From DASQUK01 sp046723645 (GTDB lineage Bacteria > Actinomycetota > Acidimicrobiia > Acidimicrobiales > VFJN01), in contig JBKOUY010000089.1 in the NCBI GenBank assembly GCA_046723645.1, positions 1 through 50,676 on the forward strand: a stretch of DNA of 50,676 bases, given 5' to 3'. The notes below the pieces were generated by a model that did not search any database, was not told the DNA's origin, and was given only the letters and a program-made list of their open reading frames with translations. The position numbers and the translations under genes were made by a program. Each line of letters starts with the position of its first letter. The first letter of the stretch is position 1. Positions 30,880 to 39,722 of this stretch are shown piece by piece.

Positions 30880-32301
30880 TCATCCGGCGCGTCGTATGTC
30901 GACGTATGTCCCGTCTGGTTGTTCGAGGGGGCTCCTGGTGTCGTAGGTGACGGCGCCGTCGGCCATGTCGACGATCTTGGGCAGCCGGTACAAGCGTGGG
31001 AGCGGCACCGCGCCCTCGAGGTGGGCGACGAAGTCCTCCGGGAAGGCTCGCATGATGCTAGCGATGACGGTTTGGAGCTCGACGGGGAGGTAGCAGCGGT
31101 TCTGATCGGTCACCATCCGCAGCGCGGCGCCAAGCTCCTCGAGGTCACGATCCTCTGCCACGCTCTGCTCGACGAGCGAGAGTGTGTGGCTGATAGCGCC
31201 GCTGTGGAGCTTGCAGGCGCCACACTGCCCGCAGGACTCGACGTTCAGGAAGCGGGCGAACATGCGGGCCACCGCCACCATGTCGGCGGTGTCGTCGTAG
31301 ACGATGAGCCCCGCAGAGCCCAGGCCGCTGCCGATCGCTGCGAGGTGTTCGTAGGTGGCGGGGACGTCGAGGTGGTCGGCGGTGATCACCCCGTTGGAGA
31401 CCCCCGAGAAGACCGCCTTGAGGGTGCGGCCGGGGCGGGGCCCACCGCCGACCAGGTCGATGACGTCCCGGATGGTGGTGCCGAGCTCGAGCTCGGCATG
31501 GCCGGGACGAACCACGTCGCCCACGACGGTGAACACCATGGTGCCCGGCGAGTCCCAGGTCCCCAGGGCCCGGTACCACTCGGCGCCGTTGGTCAGGATG
31601 TGCGGCACCGTGGCGAGGGTCTCGACGTTGTTGACGATGGTGGGGTTGGCCGCCTCGCCGCCAGCATCGCCCCCGCGGTGCGTCGACCAGCCCATCTGAG
31701 GCCCTGACGCGAACAGGCCGTGGAGATATGGCGGGTCGCGACGCGGGAGGGGGTCCTCGCCCTCGATGACCTCGAGGAGCGCCTTCTCCTCGCCGAACAG
31801 GTAGGAGTCCGGACCGAGGACGAGGCTGATAGGCACGTCGCTGGTGAGCCCGGCCGCCTCCATGTCGGCCAGGGCCCGCCGCACGATCTCGACCTCGACG
31901 GTGAAGCTGGCCTTGATCGCGAGGAAGGCGTGCGAGGCCCGCACGGTCGAGGCGGCGATGGCCAGCCCTTCGATCACCTGGTAGGGGTTGTGGCGCAGGA
32001 TGGGCCGATCCTTGAAGGTGCCGGGCTCGCCCTCGGCCCCGTTGGCGACGACGAACCGGCGCTCGTCGTCGCGGCTGGCCTGGAGGACCGACAGCCACTT
32101 GCGGCCTGTCCGGAACCCGCCTCCGCCGCGCCCGCGAACGCCCGACAGTGTCACCTCTTCGGCGGTGCGCCAGGGGCCGAGGGACCGGGCGATGCGCAGC
32201 GCCTCGCCGCCGCCTCGGGCGCGGTAGGCGGCGACTGAGGTAACCGGCTCTCCGTCCAACACGATGCGGGGGCGGGACGGATCGTCCAGGGTGGCGGGCA
32301 T
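30880..32301 (-). CDS. Lone NuoF/HoxF-like NADH-binding flavoprotein (SLBB, 4Fe-4S)
   Basis: 473-aa homologue of the 51-kDa NADH-binding subunit of complex I. The FMN site GRGGGGFRTGRKW, the NGAEGEPGTFKDRP loop, the YLFGEEKALLEVIEG segment, an SLBB domain (near SGVSNGVITADHL) and the 4Fe-4S ligands (ESCGQCGACK plus the later Cys of NRCYLP) are all intact. No NuoE or NuoG partner lies nearby, so it is unlikely to belong to complex I; it may feed electrons from NADH to a soluble acceptor. I choose the ATG at 32301 (AAAGGAAC upstream) over the longer frame. It follows two ABC exporter genes at short spacing and is likely co-transcribed with them. Confidence 0.86.
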   Translation of the reverse strand: MPATLDDPSRPRIVLDGEPVTSVAAYRARGGGEALRIARSLGPWRTAEEVTLSGVRGRGGGGFRTGRKWLSVLQASRDDERRFVVANGAEGEPGTFKDRPILRHNPYQVIEGLAIAASTVRASHAFLAIKASFTVEVEIVRRALADMEAAGLTSDVPISLVLGPDSYLFGEEKALLEVIEGEDPLPRRDPPYLHGLFASGPQMGWSTHRGGDAGGEAANPTIVNNVETLATVPHILTNGAEWYRALGTWDSPGTMVFTVVGDVVRPGHAELELGTTIRDVIDLVGGGPRPGRTLKAVFSGVSNGVITADHLDVPATYEHLAAIGSGLGSAGLIVYDDTADMVAVARMFARFLNVESCGQCGACKLHSGAISHTLSLVEQSVAEDRDLEELGAALRMVTDQNRCYLPVELQTVIASIMRAFPEDFVAHLEGAVPLPRLYRLPKIVDMADGAVTYDTRSPLEQPDGTYVDIRRAG

Positions 32302-32335
32302 GGCGTGGGTTCCTTTCAGCGTGAGGAGGCCTGGT

Positions 32336-33202
32336 TCAGCGGACGGCAGTGCGCTGGAAGGTGCGGGCCGCGGCCGCCGTGAGCGCCACGGCGAACAGGG
32401 TGATGACACCGAGACTGAGCGAGGCCATGGCCGTCTGGTTGCTCATGCCCCAGATCTCGTGGAGGCCGGCGCCGTTGTCGCCGGCGAGCCCGTAGCGCAC
32501 GAGGGCGAGCACGTGGGTGATGGGCAGCAGCTTGCCGACGACGGTCAGCCCGGCGGGCAGGGCGCTGATCGGGAAGAAGGATCCGGCGAAGAAGAACGGG
32601 ACGATGGCGACCGCTGGCAACGCTGCGATGTACTCCTCCTGGGTGGGAAGGCGGTTGGCGAGCACCTCTGCAACGCCGTACATCGCGACGGTGAATGCGA
32701 GGGTGGCGGTCGCGAACCACAGGACGCCGGTGGCGCTCAGGTCGTATTCGGCGCCGCGGACGGCGGCGGCACCGAGGAGCACGACCACCTGCAGGCTGGC
32801 AAGGGCCACGGCGACCACGAGATTGCCGGCCACGATCACCGGCCGGGAGATCGGCGCCGCCAGCAAGTCACGAAGGCCGCCGCCGAGGCGGTCGACGACG
32901 ACGCCAAGACCGGACTGGATGGTGCTCAGCGGCACGAGCAGGCCGATGGTGGCCACTGCGACGAAGGTCATGTAGTCGACGCCTCCGACTGCCGTCCCGA
33001 AGGTGTCGGCCAGGGCGGGAACGACGACCATCGCGAACAGCAACGGTGCCAACAGGGGGATCAGCAGTTCACGGGGGGTCCGGGCGCTGATGGCGAAGCG
33101 TCGGCGGGCCAGGGTGGCGACGGCGGCTACGCCGCCGCCCCGGGCCCGTGCGGTCGTGGGAGCGGGGGTGTCGAGTTTCACGGTGCTGGTGACGGCAGTC
33201 AT
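32336..33202 (-). CDS. ABC-2 type exporter permease
   Basis: 288-aa membrane subunit of a DrrB/ABC-2 type exporter. A soluble N-terminus of about 45 residues leads to six hydrophobic segments; the last part has the family features (AALPAVAIVPFFFAGSFFPISALP, then LPITHVLALVRYGL). Such permeases export drugs, lipids or polyketide-like compounds. It sits between the ATPase gene (52 bases upstream) and the NuoF-like gene (34 bases downstream) on the same strand. The ATG is preceded by AAGGAG. Confidence 0.9.
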   Translation of the reverse strand: MTAVTSTVKLDTPAPTTARARGGGVAAVATLARRRFAISARTPRELLIPLLAPLLFAMVVVPALADTFGTAVGGVDYMTFVAVATIGLLVPLSTIQSGLGVVVDRLGGGLRDLLAAPISRPVIVAGNLVVAVALASLQVVVLLGAAAVRGAEYDLSATGVLWFATATLAFTVAMYGVAEVLANRLPTQEEYIAALPAVAIVPFFFAGSFFPISALPAGLTVVGKLLPITHVLALVRYGLAGDNGAGLHEIWGMSNQTAMASLSLGVITLFAVALTAAAARTFQRTAVR

Positions 33203-33253
33203 GGGTTCTCCTTGGTCGAGGTCAGGGGGTGACTGGTGGGGAGTCGACGAGGC

Positions 33254-34204
33254 TCAAGCGGCGAGCGGCTCGCCGGTGAGCTGGAGGTAGACGTCGTCGA
33301 GCGTGGGCGGACGGCTGGTGATCGCGGTCACGGCGAGTCCCAGCTCGGCGATGGACGCCGCCGTGTCGTGGGCCGGCCGATCGTGCACGGGGAGGTGAAG
33401 GGTGGCTCCCACGGCAAAGGCGTCCTCGCGGGCGAAACCCTGGGCACGCAGCGACGACACAACTGTCGACACGTCGCCGTCGACGCGTAGCTCGACGAGT
33501 TCTCGACCTAAGCGGGCCAGCAAGGCGGCCGGGCTGTCCAGGGCGACGATGCGGCCCCGGTGCACGATGGCGACGCGGTCGCAGAGCTGTTCGGCCTCAT
33601 CCAGGTAGTGGGTGGTGAGCAGGATGGTCATGCCCGACCGGGCCCGCAGACCGGCGATGAGGTCGAGCAACTCGAAGCGGAAACGGGGGTCGAGGCCCAC
33701 CGTGGGCTCGTCGAGGAACAACACCTGGGGTTCCGAGACCAGGGCACGGGCGATCTCCAGCCGACGGCGCTGGCCGCCGCTGTAGCTGTCGACGGGGCGG
33801 TCGATCACCTCACCGAGACCGAACGGATCGACAACCGCGGCGATGCGCTGCTTGGCGGCCGCCGTGTCGAGGCCCCACAGCCGGGCATGCACGTCGAGGT
33901 TGCGGCGACCCGTCAGGCTGCGGTCGACGACCGGCTCCTGGAACACGACCGCGCTCGCCCGGCGGGCCGCGATCGGCTCGCGGGCGACGTCGAAGCCCGC
34001 AACGTGTGCACGACCCGACGTGGGGGCGATGGTGGTGGTGAGCATGCCGACGGTCGTCGACTTGCCGGCCCCGTTGGGGCCGAGCAGGCCGAACACGTCG
34101 CCGGGCGGCACGGTGAAGTCGATCCCCTTCACGGCCTCGACGCCGCCCGGGTAGGTCTTGGCAAGAGCCTCGACCCGGATCGCAGATGAGTGATCGGTGG
34201 TCAT
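33254..34204 (-). CDS. ABC-2 type exporter ATPase (DrrA/CcmA type)
   Basis: 316-aa ATPase with Walker A GPNGAGKST, the Q-loop VVFQEPVVD, signature SYSGGQRRR, Walker B VLFLDEPTVGLD and the H-loop LLTTHYLDEAEQLCD. The C-terminal part is the extended domain typical of DrrA-type exporters (PPTLDDVYLQLTG). The ATG at 34204 is exactly seven bases after a TACGGT -10 (34217 to 34212 on the minus strand), so the message is probably leaderless. An ATG 12 codons upstream exists but would lie within the promoter. It leads a four-gene minus-strand operon, ending with a dead esterase. Confidence 0.9.
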   Translation of the reverse strand: MTTDHSSAIRVEALAKTYPGGVEAVKGIDFTVPPGDVFGLLGPNGAGKSTTVGMLTTTIAPTSGRAHVAGFDVAREPIAARRASAVVFQEPVVDRSLTGRRNLDVHARLWGLDTAAAKQRIAAVVDPFGLGEVIDRPVDSYSGGQRRRLEIARALVSEPQVLFLDEPTVGLDPRFRFELLDLIAGLRARSGMTILLTTHYLDEAEQLCDRVAIVHRGRIVALDSPAALLARLGRELVELRVDGDVSTVVSSLRAQGFAREDAFAVGATLHLPVHDRPAHDTAASIAELGLAVTAITSRPPTLDDVYLQLTGEPLAA

Positions 34205-34211
34205 GACGGCG

Positions 34212-34266
34212 ACCGTACGGATCGGCCTTGCGGTGGTCATCACCCGAAGGTGGACACCGGGGTGGG
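34212..34266 (-). promoter_or_regulatory. Shared promoter/activator site A (exporter operon)
   Basis: Reading the minus strand: CCCACC, six bases, TCCACC, then TTCGGG and TGATGAC, 18 bases, TACGGT as -10. The two CCACC half-sites are direct repeats with a 12-bp period. Sites B and C, before 37560 and 39723, have the same parts with identical spacing, and site D before the 71-aa gene is a weaker version. TACGGT is seven bases from the ATPase ATG. Confidence 0.75.
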
Positions 34267-34278
34267 CTCTTCCCCGAG

Positions 34279-34494
34279 CTACCGCTCGAGGCTCTCCGGG
34301 CCGACGCGATGCACCGAGATCAGCGGCAGGCCGAGGTCGCGGACCTTGGCGAGGAGGCCGTGCAGAGCTGCCTGGTCGGTGACCGGGCCCGCGATGACGG
34401 TCTCGCCGTGGCGCTCGGAGGTGATCTGCAGGCCGTCGAACCACGCCGACCAGTGCTCGTCGAGCATTCCCTCGACACGGATCTCGTATCTCAC
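34279..34494 (-). CDS. Small conserved actinobacterial protein (MRYEIRVEG type)
   Basis: 71-aa protein, starting at a GTG as MRYEIRVEGMLDEHW and ending LLAKVRDLGLPLISVHRVGPESLER. It is compact, with no signal or membrane segment; I recognise its style as a common actinobacterial hypothetical but know of no function. I choose the GTG at 34494 because TTGGAT lies exactly seven bases upstream, matching the leaderless pattern of the neighbouring exporter gene; an ATG at 34503 overlaps that -10. The gene ends 75 bases before the ATPase and is divergent from the large LuxR regulator. Confidence 0.75.
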   Translation of the reverse strand: MRYEIRVEGMLDEHWSAWFDGLQITSERHGETVIAGPVTDQAALHGLLAKVRDLGLPLISVHRVGPESLER

Positions 34495-34501
34495 CACCCG
34501 C

Positions 34502-34556
34502 ATCCAACTGCGCCGGGGAGGACGAGTCGTCACCCACAAGTGCGTGTTCGGGACGG
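34502..34556 (-). promoter_or_regulatory. Degenerate shared promoter site D (71-aa gene)
   Basis: On the minus strand GGGTGACGAC (34535 to 34526) is followed by 18 bases and TTGGAT (34507 to 34502). The core and the spacing match sites A-C, but the upstream CCACC repeats are only partly preserved (about 3-4 of 6 matches each). The -10 is seven bases from the GTG start. Confidence 0.5.
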
Positions 34557-34642
34557 TTCCTGCGCGCGGCCAACGGCTCGTTCGGACCCGAAGGGAGTAG
34601 CGTCGTACCCCTGGCGCTTCGGCGGTGAGCAGGTGGAGTGCG

Positions 34643-37396
34643 ATGGCTGACCTGCCCGACACGACCCCTGAGCACGCAACCACCCGCGGGCCGGGCCTGT
34701 TGGTGACAAAGCTCCGTCTGCCGCGACCGCCTGCGGACTTCGTGGCTCGCCGACGGCTGCTGGACCGACTCGACGAGGGGTTGGAGCGGGAGCTGACGTT
34801 GGTCTCCGCGCCTGCCGGGTCCGGCAAGACCTCCCTCCTGGCGGATTGGAGCAAACGGAGCGAGCGGCTCGTCGCGTGGTTGTCGCTGGACGCCGGCGAC
34901 AACGACCCGGTGCGGTTCTGGCGGCACACGGTTGCCGCGCTGGACGGGGTGCGGCCAGGGGTCGCCGAGCGTCTCGCCCCCCTGCTCGGTCCGCCGGCAC
35001 CGGCGTCGTTCGAGGGCGTGGCCAGTGCACTGGTCAACGAGCTCGCCACCGACGATGGCGCCGCTCTGCTGGTGCTCGACGACTACCACCTGATCGAAGC
35101 CCAGCCTGTGCACGCCTCGGTGCGGTTTCTGCTCGAGCACCAGCCGCCGGCGCTACACGTCGTGCTGGCCACCCGCGCCGACCCGCAGCTCCCCCTTGCC
35201 CGGCTGCGGGCCCGCGGCCAGCTCACCGAGCTGCGCGCCGCGGACCTGATGTTCACCGTGGATGAAGCGGCGGATCTGCTGCTGGGGGCGGCCGGGGTCG
35301 AGCTGCGCGAGGACGCGGTGGCGGCGCTGGTGGCCCGCACCGAGGGATGGGCCGCCGGTCTCCAGCTGGCCGGTCTATCGCTGCAGCACCAGCCGGATGT
35401 CGCCGGGTTCGTCGCGTCGTTCTCGGGCAGCCACCGCCACGTCCTGGACTACCTGACCGAGGAGGTGCTCGAGCGCCAGCCGGATTCCGTGCGAGCGTTC
35501 CTGCTCGATACGTCGGTTCTGGGCCGTCTGTCTGGACCGCTCTGCGATGCGGTCACCGGGCGGACCGATGGACAGCAGATGCTGGAGACCATCGAGCGTG
35601 CCAACCTCTTCCTGGCGCCGTTGGACGAGGTGCGCAGCTGGTGGCGCTACCACCCCCTGTTCGCAGACCTCTTGCGCGCCCGGCTCCAACAGCAGTCGCC
35701 TGAGAGCGTGGCCCAGCTGCACCGCAACGCGGGCTCGTGGCACGAGGAGCACGGTCCGGTCGACGATGCCGTAAACCACGCGTTGGCGGCCGGGGATGCC
35801 GTCTGGGCGGCGCGGATGATCGAGCGGCACGCCGACGAGCTCCTCGTGCGCAGCGAGGGCGCCACCCTCCAGCGATGGCTCGCGGCCCTGCCTCCGGGGA
35901 CGATCGACTCCCGGCCGCGGTTGTTGATCACGCAGACACGCTTCGCGGGCTTGGAGAAGGTCGACGACTTGCTGGATGCCGCCGAGCGTGCGCACGCGCT
36001 GACCGCCGACGAACCGTACGAGCCCTCGGCCGGGCTGGGCGTCAGCCGGTTGGCGAACGTGCCGGCGATGATCGCGGTCGGGCGCGCGTTCGTCTCGTTC
36101 TCACGCGGCGACGGTGAGGCCACGATGGAAGGCGCATCGAGAGCCCTGGCGGAGATCGGCCCGGGGGAGTGGTGGCTCGACTCGCTCGCCCAGGCACTCG
36201 TCGGCGCCGCGGCGTTGCTTCGCGGCCAGCTCGGGGAAGCCGAGCGCGCCCTCGCCCCGAGCCTGGCCCGGTGGCAGGCGGCCGACGTGCACGACCAGGT
36301 CGAGCTGTGGAGCCAGTACCTGGGCAAGATCCAGTGTGCGCGGGGCCGCCTGGACCTGGCGGCGGGGACCTACCAGCAGGTGCTGGAGGTTGGCGCCGCG
36401 CCCGACCGCCCGGCGACGCCCGCGGCGAGCACCGCACACGTGGGCATCGCTTTCGTCGCCTACCACCGGAACCATCTCGACACCGCCCTGGAGCACCTCG
36501 ACGAAGGGCTGCGGCTCTGTCGCCAGTTTGGCAACCCCGACTCGCTGGCCAACGGCCTGGCCATCCTGGCGTGGATCCACCGTGTCCGAGGCGAGATGTC
36601 GCCCGCCCTGGAGGCGATGGAGCAGGCCGAGCGGGTCTCCGACCCCACGGTGGTCGACCTGCTCAACTCGGTGCCGGCACACCTGGCGCGGCTGCGGTTG
36701 TCGCTGGGCGACGTCGCCGCCGCGGCCCGCTGGACAGAACAGCGCGGGCTCGCGGCGGACGACGAGCCGAGCTACCCCCGCGAGCTCGCGCATCTGCTGC
36801 TGGCCCGTGTGCTGCTCGCGCAAGGTCGGTCCGACCAGGCGCTCAGGCTCCTCGACCGGCTGCACGCTGCGGCCGTGGCGCAGGACCGAACGGGCAGCGT
36901 CATCGAGATCCAGGCACTCCGGGCGCTGGGGCTCGCCGCGTTCGGCGACGACGACGGCGCCGTGGCCACTCTGGCGGAGGCGCTCACGCTGGCCCACCCC
37001 CAGGGCTACATCCGGGTCTTCGTCGACGAGGGCGCGCCGATGGGCAGCCTCCTCGGCCAGCTCATACGTACCCATGAGGTCGATGTTCCCGGGGACTACG
37101 TCGGCCGGCTGGTGCGGGCGCTCCAGAACGACCTCGAGACCTACCGGGCGGGGCCCGCCTCGGACGACCGGCCGACCGCGGCCATCGTGCCAGGGTTGGT
37201 CACGGCGCTCAGCGACCGCGAGCTCGAGGTGCTGCACCTGCTCGCCGTCGGCAAGCAGAACCAGGACATCGCCGACGAGCTGCACATGGCGCTCAACACG
37301 GTCAAGAAGCACGCCACGCACATCTTCGAGAAGCTCGGTGCCACCAACCGCACCGAGGCGACCGCCCGCGCCCGCGAGTACGGCCTGCTGACCTAG
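34643..37396 (+). CDS. MalT-type large LuxR-family transcriptional activator
   Basis: 917-aa regulator of the LAL/MalT class. The N-terminus has an STAND-type NTPase: Walker A SAPAGSGKTSLLADW (about residues 55-69) and Walker B LLVLDDYHLIE. A long helical TPR-like region (about residues 380-780) follows. The C-terminal LuxR helix-turn-helix covers about residues 855-915 (LSDRELEVLHLLAVGKQNQDIADELHMALNTVKKH in two parts). Such proteins activate transcription after ligand and ATP binding and bind direct-repeat sites near -35. ATG at 34643 has GGTGGAG upstream; an in-frame GTG at 34625 is also open. It lies in the centre of a locus with four similar promoters and is the best candidate to bind them. 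Confidence 0.9.
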   Translation: MADLPDTTPEHATTRGPGLLVTKLRLPRPPADFVARRRLLDRLDEGLERELTLVSAPAGSGKTSLLADWSKRSERLVAWLSLDAGDNDPVRFWRHTVAALDGVRPGVAERLAPLLGPPAPASFEGVASALVNELATDDGAALLVLDDYHLIEAQPVHASVRFLLEHQPPALHVVLATRADPQLPLARLRARGQLTELRAADLMFTVDEAADLLLGAAGVELREDAVAALVARTEGWAAGLQLAGLSLQHQPDVAGFVASFSGSHRHVLDYLTEEVLERQPDSVRAFLLDTSVLGRLSGPLCDAVTGRTDGQQMLETIERANLFLAPLDEVRSWWRYHPLFADLLRARLQQQSPESVAQLHRNAGSWHEEHGPVDDAVNHALAAGDAVWAARMIERHADELLVRSEGATLQRWLAALPPGTIDSRPRLLITQTRFAGLEKVDDLLDAAERAHALTADEPYEPSAGLGVSRLANVPAMIAVGRAFVSFSRGDGEATMEGASRALAEIGPGEWWLDSLAQALVGAAALLRGQLGEAERALAPSLARWQAADVHDQVELWSQYLGKIQCARGRLDLAAGTYQQVLEVGAAPDRPATPAASTAHVGIAFVAYHRNHLDTALEHLDEGLRLCRQFGNPDSLANGLAILAWIHRVRGEMSPALEAMEQAERVSDPTVVDLLNSVPAHLARLRLSLGDVAAAARWTEQRGLAADDEPSYPRELAHLLLARVLLAQGRSDQALRLLDRLHAAAVAQDRTGSVIEIQALRALGLAAFGDDDGAVATLAEALTLAHPQGYIRVFVDEGAPMGSLLGQLIRTHEVDVPGDYVGRLVRALQNDLETYRAGPASDDRPTAAIVPGLVTALSDRELEVLHLLAVGKQNQDIADELHMALNTVKKHATHIFEKLGATNRTEATARAREYGLLT

Positions 37397-37466
37397 CCCC
37401 TGTCCGGGGCCGCGCACGGCTGGGGCCACCACATCGCGCAGCGGTCGCCCACCGATGTGGCGAACG

Positions 37467-37521
37467 CCCACCTGCGCATCCACGTTCGGGTGATGACGCC
37501 GGTCCCGTCCGTTCATACGGT
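37467..37521 (+). promoter_or_regulatory. Shared promoter/activator site B (alpha/beta hydrolase operon)
   Basis: CCCACC (37467-37472), six bases, TCCACG (37479-37484), TTCGGG (37485-37490), TGATGAC (37491-37497), 18 bases, TACGGT (37516-37521). The geometry equals that of sites A and C base for base. Transcription would start near 37528, leaving a leader of about 32 nt with AGGAG at 37548-37552. Confidence 0.75.
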
Positions 37522-37559
37522 CGTCGAGCGCCAACCCACCATCTCCCAGGAGCGACCGT

Positions 37560-38543
37560 ATGACCCCCATCGTCGAGGCCCACGGCCTCCAAGTGTCCGG
37601 CGAGCGGGAGAAGGTCCGCTTCGTCAGCGGCGGCACGGAGTGCGCTGCTTGGCACTACTCGGGCACCAACGGCGCCTGTGTGATCATGGCCGGCGGTGGC
37701 GCGGTGACGAAAGAGCCGGGCACCGATCCGTTCGCGAAGCGATTCCACGACGCCGGGTTCACCGTCCTCGCCCTTGACTACCGCCATCTCGGAGAAAGCG
37801 GTGGGCAGCCGCGCCAGATCGTGCGCATCAGGGATCAGCTCGCCGACTGGCAGGCGGCCATCGCGTTCGCTCCGACGCTGCCGGGCGTCGACCCGGCCCG
37901 AGTCGCCATCTGGGGCTTCTCCCTCTCGGGTGGCCACGTTCTGCGCGTCGCAGCGCGCAACCCGCAGCTGGCGGCGGCGATCGCGCAGACGCCGAACGCC
38001 GATGGTCAGGCCGCCGCGCGCAATGCGGGGCGCCGCCAAAGGCCGCTTGCGATGTTGCGTTTCACCGGGCGGGCCGTCGTGGACAGTCTCGGCGGCCTTG
38101 TCGGCCGCCAACCCCGGTTGGTGCCGCTCGCCGGCGAGCCGGGGACCGTTGCGCTCCTCACCACGCCCGACGGCGTCGACGGCAACAGAGCACTCAACCC
38201 GGACAACAGGTACCCGGACTGGCAGCAGGAGGTCGCTGCCCGCTCCGCGCTCGGCTTCAGCTTCTACCGGCCAGGCCGCGACGCCTCTCGGGTGCGGTGC
38301 CCGCTGCTGGTACTCGTCTGCGACCAGGACCAGTCCGCGCTCGCGGCGCCCGCCGTCCGCGCCGCGAAGCGAGCGCCACACGGCGAGCTCGTCCGGATGC
38401 CCGGCGGGCACTACGAGCCCTTCCTCGGCGGCCACGATCAGGCCGTCGAGGCCGAGATCTCGTTCCTGAACCGGCACCTGCTCGACCCCGTCAGTGAGGC
38501 GTCACTGCCGTCCGGCCGCCGCCATCAGGGAGGAACACGATGA
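37560..38543 (+). CDS. Alpha/beta hydrolase (dienelactone hydrolase/S15-like)
   Basis: 327-aa alpha/beta hydrolase. The nucleophile elbow is WGFSLSGGH (Ser), the acid Asp lies in LVLVCDQDQSA and the His in MPGGHYEPFLGG. The N-terminus has the AWHY...VIMAGGGAVTKEPG oxyanion strand and LALDYRHLGESGG, seen in small-substrate esterases and peptidase S15-like hydrolases. ATG at 37560 follows AGGAG at seven bases. It is the first gene after site B and overlaps the next hydrolase gene (ATGA), so both are probably made together under the LuxR activator. The substrate is not known. Confidence 0.87.
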   Translation: MTPIVEAHGLQVSGEREKVRFVSGGTECAAWHYSGTNGACVIMAGGGAVTKEPGTDPFAKRFHDAGFTVLALDYRHLGESGGQPRQIVRIRDQLADWQAAIAFAPTLPGVDPARVAIWGFSLSGGHVLRVAARNPQLAAAIAQTPNADGQAAARNAGRRQRPLAMLRFTGRAVVDSLGGLVGRQPRLVPLAGEPGTVALLTTPDGVDGNRALNPDNRYPDWQQEVAARSALGFSFYRPGRDASRVRCPLLVLVCDQDQSALAAPAVRAAKRAPHGELVRMPGGHYEPFLGGHDQAVEAEISFLNRHLLDPVSEASLPSGRRHQGGTR

Positions 38544-39391
38544 ACCAGATCGAGTTGTCCGCCGGGACGATCGACTACGAGGACACCGGCGGCGATGGTC
38601 CGACGCTCGTGCTGCTACACGGGCTCCTGATGGACGCCTCCCTGTGGGACGACGTGATCGCCGACCTCTCCGCGGATCATCGGTGCGTGGCGCCGACCCT
38701 GCCGCTGGGGGCGCACCGCCACGCGATGCACGCCGACGCAGACCTACCGCTGCGCGGGATCGCGCGGCTCGTCTCGGAGCTCATCGACCACCTCGACCTC
38801 GGTGACGTCACCGTCATCGGCAACGACACCGGTGGCGCGCTCGGCCAGCTGCTCGCCTGCGACGGCGCCCCCCGTGTCAGCCGGATCGTCCTCGCCTCCT
38901 GCGACGCGTTCGACAACTTCCCCCCTGGCCTCACCGGCAAGACGCTGGTGCTCGCCGGCAAGCTCCCGCCGGTGCTGTTCGGCCTGTTCATGCAGCACAT
39001 GCGAATGCGGCCTGTACGGCGGCTCCCGATCGCGTTCGGGTGGCTGACCAAACGAGGCGACGCCGCGACCGCGCGATGGATGAAGGTGCTCTTGCAGCAG
39101 CGCGAGATCCGCCGCGACACGGTCCGAGTCCTGCGCGCGGCCGCGGTCGACAAGAACGTCATGCTCGACGCGGCCGAGTGCCTGCCGACCTACGACCGCC
39201 CCGCCCTCGTCGTCTGGGCCAGCGAAGACCGCGTCATGCCGCCCGACCACGGTCGTCGCTTCGCCGAGCTCCTTCCGCAGGGACGCCTGGTTGAGCTCCC
39301 GGACAGCTACACGCTCATCCCCCTGGATCAGCCCGCGCAGCTCGCGGCGGCCATCCGCGACTTCACACGGTCATCGAGCATCGCCCACTAG
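38540..39391 (+). CDS. Alpha/beta hydrolase, haloalkane-dehalogenase-like, without the usual His
   Basis: 283-aa alpha/beta hydrolase. The oxyanion HGLLMDASLWDDV and the nucleophile elbow GNDTGGALGQ (Asp nucleophile, as in dehalogenases and epoxide hydrolases) are clear; VVWASEDRVMPP holds a second acid residue. At the position where the catalytic His is expected, the sequence reads LPDSYTLIPLDQP, with no His. It may belong to a subfamily with a different mechanism or a non-enzymatic role. The ATG overlaps the previous stop codon (ATGA), with AGGAGG in the sequence just ahead. It is the second gene of the site B operon. Confidence 0.85.
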   Translation: MNQIELSAGTIDYEDTGGDGPTLVLLHGLLMDASLWDDVIADLSADHRCVAPTLPLGAHRHAMHADADLPLRGIARLVSELIDHLDLGDVTVIGNDTGGALGQLLACDGAPRVSRIVLASCDAFDNFPPGLTGKTLVLAGKLPPVLFGLFMQHMRMRPVRRLPIAFGWLTKRGDAATARWMKVLLQQREIRRDTVRVLRAAAVDKNVMLDAAECLPTYDRPALVVWASEDRVMPPDHGRRFAELLPQGRLVELPDSYTLIPLDQPAQLAAAIRDFTRSSSIAH

Positions 39392-39446
39392 GACCGTCCT
39401 CGACGACCGCCGACGCGTTCGTCACCGTCGACAAGAGGGAGCCGAC

Positions 39447-39632
39447 ATGGAATCGAACACCGCACCCCCGCCCACGGCAACGCGGAGCAGCTTGGAGCTG
39501 CCGGCTGCCACCTTCGGGCTGTTGGCGGAAAGCGGAACCACCCAGGGCACCCAGGACGCCAACGGCCTCAGCCTCGGCACCGGAGTCGATGGCGGGTCCG
39601 CGAAATCCACCCGCGCATCCACCTTCGGGTGA
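39447..39632 (+). CDS. Possible 61-aa small protein
   Basis: An ORF of 61 codons with AGAGGGA six bases before the ATG. The product is rich in Thr, Ser, Gly and Ala and shows no motif. Its last codons and stop fall inside promoter site C, so it may be only leader or chance coding. Weakly supported. Confidence 0.25.
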   Translation: MESNTAPPPTATRSSLELPAATFGLLAESGTTQGTQDANGLSLGTGVDGGSAKSTRASTFG

Positions 39633-39660
39633 CGACGACGACGCCGTCGACCCGTACCGT
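39606..39660 (+). promoter_or_regulatory. Shared promoter/activator site C (NAD(P)-binding gene)
   Basis: TCCACC (39606-39611), six bases, TCCACC (39618-39623), TTCGGG (39624-39629), TGACGAC (39630-39636), 18 bases, TACCGT (39655-39660). Same layout as sites A and B. The gene start lies 63 bases on, with AAGGAG at 39711-39716. Confidence 0.75.
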
Positions 39661-39722
39661 CCGCATCAGGGCCAGCGCTGGTCATGCCCTGGGCGCTGTG
39701 CCCGGTCCTCAAGGAGGCACCA

